A stretch of DNA of 36,014 nt from Nanobdellota archaeon (GTDB taxonomy: Archaea; Nanobdellota; Nanobdellia; Woesearchaeales; GW2011-AR9): positions 1 to 36,014 of the forward strand of contig JAHJGQ010000091.1 in assembly GCA_018824365.1 (NCBI GenBank), written 5' to 3'. This document shows, piece after piece, positions 28,654-36,014 of the stretch. The position numbers and the translations under genes were made by a program. Under the pieces are notes generated by a model. It had not been told where the DNA came from and did no database searches. It saw only the letters and a list, made by a program, of their open reading frames with translations. Position 1 is the first letter of the stretch; each line of letters opens with the position of its first letter.

Positions 28654-29697
28654 TTAACTTAATCTCACTTTTAATAACTCTTTTGAAGCTCTTGTTAAGA
28701 TTCTTGCTTTGTTGTTGAAAATGATGGTATCTTCAATTCTCAATCCATATTTCTGGGGAAAATAAATTCCCGGTTCTATAGTAAAAACCTGGTTTTTTAT
28801 TACTTTTTGCTTATTTTCTCGTGAAAAAGAGGGGAATTCATGAATATCGATACCAAGACCATGACCAAGCTTATGAATGAAGAAAGATGAAAGATTACCC
28901 AAATTTTTTCGAACATTTTCTTCTAATGAAAAAAAATGACTTCCAGAAGCAATATGTCTTATCGTCTTTGTTTGGATCTCTGATAATTTATAGTAGAGTT
29001 GTTTTTCTTCTTCACTTATTGTGTCTAAATACAATACGCGGGACATGTCAGAGCAATAATTTTGGTAACGAGCGCCAAAATCGAGCAACAAAAAACCTTT
29101 TCTTAGCTTTTCAGAGGAAGTTTGATGATGAGGAATAGCAGCATTCTTACCGGAGGCCACAATCGTCGGAAAAGAAAGATCTGCGCCTTGTTCACGAATA
29201 TTCTTTTCTAAGAAAAAAGCCACATCTTGTTCTGTACGGATCTTTTTAAGAGAAAAATTGGCTACAAGATCATTAAATGAATTGGTGGTTATTTGGCATG
29301 CATGAGATATCTTATTAATCTCTTCAGGAATCTTTTGTGAACGCAGTTTAAGTAATACCAATGAGATATCGATAAAAATTGCTTTAGGAAATGCTTTCTT
29401 TAATTTTTCATAATAAGATAAAGGGATATTTTCTTTATTTATCCCAATTTTCATATTTTTTTTATCCGCTATTTCCTTTTCCCAATCTTTATTCAAGTTT
29501 ACTATTTCAATATTTTTTAATTTTGGCTTTAAATCAAGCTCAGACAGATAAAAATAAGCATCATTTGGTGAAATTGTAAGGATTGCTTTAGAAGGTTTCA
29601 TCTGAGTAAAATAAGTTATGTTAGAATCAGGAGAAATCAAAAAAGCCAAATCTATTTCTTCCCTATTAAGATATTTCTGGAAAATTTTTAATTTCAT
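28654..29697 (-). CDS. Xaa-Pro aminopeptidase-like M24 metallopeptidase
   Basis: LLDFGARYQNYCSDMSRVLYL, HKLGHGLGIDIHEFP, FTIEPGIYFPQKYGLRIEDTI. Start placed at the internal ATG 29697 (MKLKIFQKYLNREEIDLAFLISPDSNITYFTQ) rather than 29937. Confidence 0.88.
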   Translation of the reverse strand: MKLKIFQKYLNREEIDLAFLISPDSNITYFTQMKPSKAILTISPNDAYFYLSELDLKPKLKNIEIVNLNKDWEKEIADKKNMKIGINKENIPLSYYEKLKKAFPKAIFIDISLVLLKLRSQKIPEEINKISHACQITTNSFNDLVANFSLKKIRTEQDVAFFLEKNIREQGADLSFPTIVASGKNAAIPHHQTSSEKLRKGFLLLDFGARYQNYCSDMSRVLYLDTISEEEKQLYYKLSEIQTKTIRHIASGSHFFSLEENVRKNLGNLSSFFIHKLGHGLGIDIHEFPSFSRENKQKVIKNQVFTIEPGIYFPQKYGLRIEDTIIFNNKARILTRASKELLKVRLS

Positions 29698-29741
29698 GGA
29701 TATGATAGTTTTTTGCTGCTTAAAAAACCTTCTGGTATTTG

Positions 29742-29999
29742 GTATGTAATAGGTCAGCTTGCACGGCACGATTATTTTTGGCTCAAATTCATATAGGACA
29801 CAAAAAGTGCTGAAAGAGCATTCGCACAAAAAAGAAACTACTTTTTTGGCATCCCAGAAAAATCGTTGTTTTTCTGTGGACATAACACGGACTAAAGTCT
29901 GGCTCTTTCTGCTCTTTTTCGTGTAAAATCTTAACAACTTAATTTAAGCTCAACTTGCCAAAAATGTACCTCCATTGGCAAAGCAGACCTATTACTTAC
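29742..29999 (-). ncRNA. Candidate structured non-coding RNA of unknown class (strand tentatively minus)
   Basis: Nested complementary segments: 29746-29755 with 29986-29995; 29781-29789 with 29941-29949; 29798-29819 with 29902-29924; local hairpins at 29828-29847, 29855-29876, 29890-29899 and 29955-29981. Confidence 0.65.
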
Positions 30000-30137
30000 A
30001 GTATTTGCCTCTAGACTTTTCCTAGCTTTAATGATCATATTTTGATTATTTTAAAATACATTTATTGTTTTTCATAGAACTAAGAACTTTAAAAAAACCC
30101 CAAAACAATTATAAACACCAAAAATAAGGTTTTTGAT

Positions 30138-31340
30138 ATGAAAAAAGTGGTGCTACCTAATGGTCTAACGATTATTTTTGAAAAGAAAATGGGTAATTCG
30201 GTAGTTATAGAAGTTATGGTTAATGTAGGTAGTAATATCGAGAAAAAAAATGAAAGGGGAATTTCCCATTTTCTTGAACATATACTTTTTGAGGGTACTG
30301 AAAAAAGGCCAAACAATAGAGAGATTTCCAACGAAATTGAAAAGATAGGTGGAGATTTTAATGCTTATACTTCTTACGAGAAAACGTGTTTTCATATAAA
30401 AGTTCTAAAAAAATATTTCAATACCGCAGTAGATGTATTAGCTGACATCATGCTTAATTCTTTGTTCAGAGAAGAAGATATCACTAAAGAAAAGAATATA
30501 GTCCTAAAAGAGATTGATATGATTCTTGATGAGCCAAAATACAGCCAATGGATATTACTGCAAAAAAATCTTTTTGAAAAACACCCCTGCCGTTATCCAA
30601 CTTATGGTGATGAAAAGATTATCAAAAATCTTAACAGAAAAAAAGTAACTGATTTTTTTAACAAGCATTATGTCGCAAGTAATGTGGTTATTTCTATAGT
30701 GGGGGATGTTGATAATTGGAAAGAGGAAGTGATGAACAAGTTCACTCTCAAAAAAGGAAAGACGTTTAAGCATCCAATGGTAGAAGAACCAAAATCTAAA
30801 AATAATAAAATTAAGAAAATTAAGAAAGATATCATTAACACGCACATAGTTATTGGTTTTAAGACGGTCCCTAGAATAAATAAAGACTCTTATGTTCTTG
30901 ATGTCATCAACGGAATATTGGGCAGAGGACAAAGCGGAAAAATGTTTACAGAAATAAGAAGCAAAAAAGGTCTTGCTTATGATGTAGGTACCCAAAGTTT
31001 GACAAATAAGAGTTTCGGATATTTTGCTGTCTATGCGACAATCGATAAGAGAAATATTAAACAGGTCAAAAACATAATTTTACAGGAATTGGATTATTTG
31101 AAAAAGATATCTCAAAGTGAATTGAAAGAAGCGAAAGATTATATTGAAGGTGATTATCTTTTAGAGATAGAAGATTCACAGAAAGTTGCTGATCAGTTAT
31201 TGGCTTGGGAACTGATGGGAGATGCAAAACTGATGAAAGATTATGTTAAGAATGTCCGTAATGTTGGAATTTCTGACGTGAGAAGAGTAGCACAAAAGTA
31301 TTTTAACAATTATACAATGATAATGCTGGAAGGGAAATAA
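30138..31340 (+). CDS. M16 family zinc peptidase
   Basis: 400 aa; HFLEHILFEGT (HxxEH), RSKKGLAYDVGT. Confidence 0.92.
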   Translation: MKKVVLPNGLTIIFEKKMGNSVVIEVMVNVGSNIEKKNERGISHFLEHILFEGTEKRPNNREISNEIEKIGGDFNAYTSYEKTCFHIKVLKKYFNTAVDVLADIMLNSLFREEDITKEKNIVLKEIDMILDEPKYSQWILLQKNLFEKHPCRYPTYGDEKIIKNLNRKKVTDFFNKHYVASNVVISIVGDVDNWKEEVMNKFTLKKGKTFKHPMVEEPKSKNNKIKKIKKDIINTHIVIGFKTVPRINKDSYVLDVINGILGRGQSGKMFTEIRSKKGLAYDVGTQSLTNKSFGYFAVYATIDKRNIKQVKNIILQELDYLKKISQSELKEAKDYIEGDYLLEIEDSQKVADQLLAWELMGDAKLMKDYVKNVRNVGISDVRRVAQKYFNNYTMIMLEGK

Positions 31341-31362
31341 AGATTTATTTATGATAAGCTAT

Positions 31363-32382
31363 TTATGAATAAGCTTCCAAAGCCAACTTATCTAATTTCC
31401 CTTTATTTTTTTGAAATGGTTCTAAAAGAATATTAATCTCATTAGCCAATCTATTCTTTAAATCTAAAGGATGGAGTTCTTTATTTACAAACGCAGTCTC
31501 AACCTCACCATAAGAATTAAATTCAATGTTCCCACCAAACTTTTCAGGACGTTCAATGATAAATTTTTCTCTTTTATCTTCTTTCAAGACCATAATAACA
31601 TGTTTGAGGAAAGCTAATACGCCATTATCTTCCACTATTCCTGCTTCACAATGAGCTTTATTTAGTTTATTTTTCACTGTTTTTGGATCATCCAATAGGT
31701 CTATTTTTGATTTTGGATCAGAAGCAGACATTTTCTTGCCGGTTAAACCCGGAATCATCGGAGTCATGACTTCTATTCTTGACTTGTAACCAAGTTTTGG
31801 TAAATTTTCTCTGGCATACATTAAGATCTTTCTTTGATCAACACCACCATATTGTACATCTACACCTAAATATTGTTCATCTAAAGCCTGCATCAAAGGA
31901 TATAGTAAACCAGATAATTTTGGTGATTCTCCAAATTTAACAACATCAGAAGCGGCTTTTGAGGCATCATGGATAGTAGTAGTCGTAGAAAGTTTTAATG
32001 TATCAAGGATAAAATCTTCTTTTAATTGGTAACTTGTTCCTTTAACTATCTCAAAATTTTTAATATCCGTACCAATAGATTTAAACATTAAAGGGATTAT
32101 AGTTGAATAATAGTTGTACCTTTTTTCTAAAACATCCCAAGGACAATTGTCTAAAGCTCCGTGAAGATCTGCTAAAAGAAGTTTTACTTTAAAACCAGCT
32201 TTCAAGAAATCAGCTAATTTAATCACCCAGATAAAATAAGCTATGTGGGGCTTCCCCGTTATTGCTGTGCCTAAATAAACAATAGGCTGCTTCTTTTTTG
32301 TTAATAATTCTAACAATTCTTCTTCCGATATGATTTCTTGAGTATTTCTTTTGATAAGATTCAGTCTTTCTTCAGGAGTCAT
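31363..32382 (-). CDS. tyrS: Tyrosine--tRNA ligase
   Basis: 339 aa; YLGTAITGKPHIAYF, LGVDVQYGGVDQRKILMYAREN, GKKMSASDPKSKIDLLD. Confidence 0.93.
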   Translation of the reverse strand: MTPEERLNLIKRNTQEIISEEELLELLTKKKQPIVYLGTAITGKPHIAYFIWVIKLADFLKAGFKVKLLLADLHGALDNCPWDVLEKRYNYYSTIIPLMFKSIGTDIKNFEIVKGTSYQLKEDFILDTLKLSTTTTIHDASKAASDVVKFGESPKLSGLLYPLMQALDEQYLGVDVQYGGVDQRKILMYARENLPKLGYKSRIEVMTPMIPGLTGKKMSASDPKSKIDLLDDPKTVKNKLNKAHCEAGIVEDNGVLAFLKHVIMVLKEDKREKFIIERPEKFGGNIEFNSYGEVETAFVNKELHPLDLKNRLANEINILLEPFQKNKGKLDKLALEAYS

Positions 32383-32538
32383 ATAAATATGTAGAAAAAA
32401 CCATAGTTTAAATATTTAATGGGAGAATTATTATAAAAATCAGTAAAATATAAATATCCAACGTGTAACTAAGTGTTATGAGGGCATTAATCATGACAAA
32501 ACTATTCTTTTTGATTTTTTGTGGAGGAAATATTAAAG

Positions 32539-33177
32539 ATGATTAAAGTAATTATTCTTGATTTGTGGGGTACGCTTGTAGAAAATGGTGTTTGGAGTCC
32601 AATCAAGCAGGTAAAAAACATTTTAGGTATTAAGAGCCCTTTTTCTGAATATGTAGTCAGGATGGAAAGGGCAATGATGACAGAAAAATATCCTACATTG
32701 AAAGAAGCTTTTGAAAATATATGTAAAGAGTTTAATGTAGAATGTGAACAAGAAAAAATAGAAATGCTTATCGGCATGTGGAATAAATCTTGGATGTTAG
32801 CACGGCCTTATGAAGAAGCTATGGAAGAATTGAGAAAACTTGGTGAAAAATATAAATTGGTGTTAGTTTCCAATACTGATTGTTTCTCAGTTAATCAAGT
32901 CCTAGATAAATTCAAAATGAGAGAATTCTTTGATAATATATTCCTTTCTTATGAAGTTCATCTGATTAAGACAGATAAAAATTTCTTAAAAACAGTACTA
33001 GATGATATAGGTTATAATGTTGAGGAATGTGTTATTGTCGGTGACAGTATACAAAGCGACATGGTTGCTGCAAAAAGGCTGGGAATGAAAGCTATCCTTG
33101 TTGATCGTAAAAATACAAGGGATTTTCATCCTAAAATCAAAAATCTTAAAGAATTGGAGAAAGCTTTGGAATTTTAA
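32539..33177 (+). CDS. HAD superfamily hydrolase
   Basis: MIKVIILDLWGTLVENG, VLVSNTD, VIVGDSIQSDMVAAKRLGMKAILVDR; GGAGG just upstream supports the 32539 start. Confidence 0.9.
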   Translation: MIKVIILDLWGTLVENGVWSPIKQVKNILGIKSPFSEYVVRMERAMMTEKYPTLKEAFENICKEFNVECEQEKIEMLIGMWNKSWMLARPYEEAMEELRKLGEKYKLVLVSNTDCFSVNQVLDKFKMREFFDNIFLSYEVHLIKTDKNFLKTVLDDIGYNVEECVIVGDSIQSDMVAAKRLGMKAILVDRKNTRDFHPKIKNLKELEKALEF

Positions 33178-33178
33178 A

Positions 33179-34072
33179 ATGATAGACATAGTTTTTCTGG
33201 GAACTGGATGTATGCAACCAACTAAAGCTAGAAACCATTCCGGATTCCTACTTAGATTTAATGAAGAAAATATCTTGTTTGATTGCGGTGAAAATATTCA
33301 AAGACAGATGCGTATAGCAGGAATTAAACCAGCAAAAATAACCAAATTATTGATAAGCCACTGGCACGGCGACCATGTTTTCGGCATCCCTGGATTGATG
33401 AGCTCTATGGGTGCAGACCAGTTTGCAAAGAAACTGTTTATCTACGGACCAAAAGGAACAAAAAAGTATTTAGAGCATCTTTTCAAGTCGTTTGTCAGTA
33501 AAGACATAATTGAACATGAAGTATTTGAAGTCAATGCACCGGGAATAATATTTGAAAATGAAGATTTTATGATTGAATCTGAACCTTTAAAACATTCTGC
33601 TCTTTGTGTAGGATATAAATTTATCGAAAAAGATAGGTTAAGGATCAATCTTGCTAAAGCTAATAAGCTGGGTCTGGAAGGTCCGGTGTTAGGTAAGATT
33701 CAGCAAGGTAAAAATATAGTTCATGAAGGAAGAAAAGTTAACTTTGAAGAACTTACTTATGTTGTTAAAGGAAAAAGGATAGCTTACATCGCAGATACAA
33801 TCCCTTGTGAAGGAGCAAACAATTTAGCTAAATATGTAGATTTGTTAATTTCAGAAGGTACGCATCTAAGTGATATTAGTGAGAAAAGTAAAAAATATAT
33901 GCATCTGACGGTTAAAGATGCTGCTTTGATCGCTTCTGAAAATAATGCTAAAAAACTTGTCTTAACACATATCAGCCAGAGATACAAGAGCACGATGGAA
34001 ATTATTGAAGAAGCCAGAACTTACTTTGATGATACTATTGTTGCTGAAGATTTTATGAAGATAAAAGTATAA
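33179..34072 (+). CDS. rnz: Ribonuclease Z
   Basis: MIDIVFLGTGCMQPTKARNHSGFLLR, ISHWHGDHVFGIPGL, YIADTIPCEGA, LVLTHISQRY. Start at 33179, not 33098, which overlaps the HAD gene. Confidence 0.93.
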   Translation: MIDIVFLGTGCMQPTKARNHSGFLLRFNEENILFDCGENIQRQMRIAGIKPAKITKLLISHWHGDHVFGIPGLMSSMGADQFAKKLFIYGPKGTKKYLEHLFKSFVSKDIIEHEVFEVNAPGIIFENEDFMIESEPLKHSALCVGYKFIEKDRLRINLAKANKLGLEGPVLGKIQQGKNIVHEGRKVNFEELTYVVKGKRIAYIADTIPCEGANNLAKYVDLLISEGTHLSDISEKSKKYMHLTVKDAALIASENNAKKLVLTHISQRYKSTMEIIEEARTYFDDTIVAEDFMKIKV

Positions 34073-34137
34073 CTACCAACCACAATAATCGATAATAACT
34101 ATTAATTATTTAACGTTTCGATATTAATGTCCATACT

Positions 34138-34539
34138 ATGAACAGAAAAGCCAAAGGCACGAATGGGGAAAGGGAACTAATAAAATTCTTTAATGAAAGT
34201 GGAACTTGGAGCGCTATACGTTCTGCAGGATCAGGAAGCTCTAGGTATCCTTCTCCCGATGTTCTTGCCGCCAATGCCATCAGAAGGTTGGCTATAGAAT
34301 GCAAGACGACAAAAGATAAAAAAAAATACTTTCAGGAAGATGAAATAGAACAATTACAAACATTTTCTCAAAAATTCGGAGCAGAAAGTTGGATTGGAGT
34401 GAGATTCCCTAACCAACCCTGGTATTTTTTAATGTTAGAAGATCTAGAGAAAACAGGCAAGGGCTGGGCAATTTCTTTAGAATTAGCGGAAAGAAAAGGA
34501 TTATTAATAGAAGAATTGATAGGAACTAATCAGCTATAA
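34138..34539 (+). CDS. hjc: Holliday junction resolvase Hjc
   Basis: 133 aa; KGTNGERELIKFF, IRSAGSGSSRYPSPDVLAAN, LAIECKTTKDKKKYF. Confidence 0.9.
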   Translation: MNRKAKGTNGERELIKFFNESGTWSAIRSAGSGSSRYPSPDVLAANAIRRLAIECKTTKDKKKYFQEDEIEQLQTFSQKFGAESWIGVRFPNQPWYFLMLEDLEKTGKGWAISLELAERKGLLIEELIGTNQL

Positions 34540-34600
34540 AAAACAAAAGATTTAAAAGTGTATTATTCAAATGATATATGAATAAAAGCTTCTTTATAAG

Positions 34601-35341
34601 ATGAGACTAACAAAAAAAAAAATTGAAGAAATAATGCTGTCTATTCTAGGTGAAGAAGGTTTACCTTTAGTTAAAGAGCTTACCGATAAAGAAAATGTTT
34701 CTGAATTTGAGCTGGCTGATAAGATTAAGAAGGATATTAAAGTAGTCAGAAGAATGTTATATTTATTATATAACCACAATTTAATATGTTTTACTCGTAA
34801 AAAAGATAAACAAAAAGGATGGTATATATATTATTGGACCCTGATTCCTGAAAGTATAAGATTCAATTATTTTAAACGTAAAAAAGAGCTACTAGAAAGG
34901 CTTAAAGAAAGTTTAAACGAAGAAAATAAAGAACTTTTTTTTGTCTGTCCAAACAATTGTGTAAGGCTCAATTTTGATCAGTCGATGGATTTTGAATTCC
35001 ATTGCCCTGAATGTGGAGAACTTATTTCTCAGGACAATAGTAAAGAAAGAATAAAAATGCTTCAAAAAGATATAAAAGATATTGAAAAAGAACTGGAAGC
35101 AATGAAAATTCGGCGAAATGTTAGAAGGAAGAAGGTTAAAGAACGTAAGAAAGAAGTAAAGACAAAGAAAAAGATTGTAAAGAAAACCATAACAAAAAAA
35201 AGTGTAAAAAAGAAAGCACCTGCAACTAAAAAATCGGTTAAATCTATTAAGAAAATTAAACCTAAAAAAACTACAAAGATAGTTGCGAAAAAAAAGGAAG
35301 TGGTTAAAAAGAAGAAAAAAACCATTAAAGAAAAAAAATAA
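34601..35341 (+). CDS. tfe: Transcription initiation factor E alpha subunit (TFE) with Lys-rich C-terminal tail
   Basis: 246 aa; winged helix VSEFELADKIKKDIKVVRRMLYLLYNHNLI, zinc ribbon CPNNC...CPECG, then about 75 aa K-rich tail. Confidence 0.9.
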   Translation: MRLTKKKIEEIMLSILGEEGLPLVKELTDKENVSEFELADKIKKDIKVVRRMLYLLYNHNLICFTRKKDKQKGWYIYYWTLIPESIRFNYFKRKKELLERLKESLNEENKELFFVCPNNCVRLNFDQSMDFEFHCPECGELISQDNSKERIKMLQKDIKDIEKELEAMKIRRNVRRKKVKERKKEVKTKKKIVKKTITKKSVKKKAPATKKSVKSIKKIKPKKTTKIVAKKKEVVKKKKKTIKEKK

Positions 35342-35342
35342 A

Positions 35343-35555
35343 TTATCTTTTCTTAACTTTCAAAGGTTTTCTTTTAATCGCTTTTTCAATTACTAATTCT
35401 TCATTGAGAATTTTTGAAGTAACTTTTTGGATATTCAATTCCATAGAAGCAACTCTTCTTTCCATTAGAATCAGAACTCTCAATGAATAGACAATTGCAG
35501 CCAAAGTACCGATAATTACAGCAAGAATGACTTCCGCTAACTCTAAACCTGGCAT
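35343..35555 (-). CDS. Hypothetical small single-TM protein
   Basis: 70 aa; LAEVILAVIIGTLAAIVYSLRVLILM; SD-like GAGGTG upstream. Confidence 0.6.
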   Translation of the reverse strand: MPGLELAEVILAVIIGTLAAIVYSLRVLILMERRVASMELNIQKVTSKILNEELVIEKAIKRKPLKVKKR

Positions 35556-35577
35556 TTTTTACACACCTCTTTTATTT

Positions 35578-35778
35578 TTATTCTAATTCTTCATATAATT
35601 CTCTTTTTAGCGCCTCATACGCACCCTCTTCTTGTTCCACGCCTCCACCAAAAAAACTATATTTAAGCCTATACTGTTTAATCCAATAAGTTTCATCCTT
35701 TTGTTGAAAATAAAATTTATCTCTTTCCTTATTTGTTATTATTATTCCCACTCCCATATACACCTTATCCTCTTCCAT
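35578..35778 (-). pseudogene. Truncated Nudix hydrolase (N-terminal part only)
   Basis: 66 aa; Nudix-box GGGVEQEEGAYEALKRELYEELE then immediate stop. Confidence 0.55.
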
Positions 35779-35810
35779 TAAATCTTAATCGAAAAATTCT
35801 TTATAAGGTT

Positions 35811-36014
35811 TTATGCAAAATAAATTTTTTCATAAAAATTAATTCGGTTATTACAACAATCTTTAAAAAAGGGGTTCAATTTAAAATGCTTACAATTATT
35901 TCCGAAAATGTTAACAAATTCATTTAGAAATACTTCTTTGCAATTTTCCAAAATTATTTTTTCCACAATTGGTTCTAATTCTCGTTTTAATGTTTCGTCT
36001 GAGCTTTCTTTCTG
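35811..36014 (-). CDS. C-terminal part of a hypothetical protein, running off the right edge
   Basis: Open frame from the window end: QKESSDETLKRELEPIVEKIILENCKEVFLNEFVNIFGNNCKHFKLNPFFKDCCNNRINFYEKIYFA*. Confidence 0.55.
   Translation of the reverse strand, partial: QKESSDETLKRELEPIVEKIILENCKEVFLNEFVNIFGNNCKHFKLNPFFKDCCNNRINFYEKIYFA

Noticed and set aside
29698-30040. SRP RNA or RNase P RNA identity for the structured region
   Set aside because: Overall rod-like shape is suggestive, but I could not find the SRP helix 8 core or RNase P CR-I/CR-V motifs on either strand, so I left the class unknown.
30555-30995. 146-aa minus-strand ORF
   Set aside because: Antisense to the M16 peptidase gene; no domain character.
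33098-33178. Upstream start for RNase Z
   Set aside because: The extension overlaps the HAD gene; the RNase Z motif MIDIVFLGTG begins at 33179.
35062-35325. Minus-strand Phe-rich 87-aa ORF
   Set aside because: Antisense of the TFE Lys-rich tail (AAA/AAG codons read as TTT/CTT).
1-36014. CRISPR array, transposase or integrase genes
   Set aside because: No regularly spaced repeats and no recognizable transposase, integrase or Cas protein in the ORFs.

Overview
This AT-rich 36 kb window reads as a chromosomal segment from an archaeon. The information-processing genes are archaeal (PCNA, TFE, Hjc, RpoP, L37Ae, prefoldin beta, HerA, RNase J, TyrRS). The gene style, with a bacterial-type GyrA, ScpB, and many small coiled-coil or lamin-tail orphans, suggests a DPANN/Woesearchaeota-like lineage (inference). 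I found no CRISPR array, rRNA or intact mobile element. The strongest unusual signals are RNA-level. (1) A tRNA-Leu(CAA) is interrupted by two introns, one non-canonical in the anticodon stem and one canonical at 37/38; both can be drawn with bulge-helix-bulge (BHB) motifs. (2) A tRNA-Pro(TGG) carries an intron in its T-loop (59/60). (3) A highly structured, unannotated RNA candidate of about 260 nt lies between the M24 and M16 peptidase genes, has nested long-range helices, and is partly masked by a spurious N-terminal ORF extension. Protein-level oddities include a THUMP methyltransferase-like protein with eroded catalytic motifs, a two-domain PurE-like protein lacking the SAHR motif, a CX4CX2C radical SAM protein beside a U32 protein, a class-2-like PyrD with a catalytic-loop Cys, a TFE with an H1-like Lys-rich tail, and a GyrA with a long Asp/Asn/Glu tail encoded partly by a trinucleotide repeat. 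All calls come from reading motifs by eye; no database search was run.
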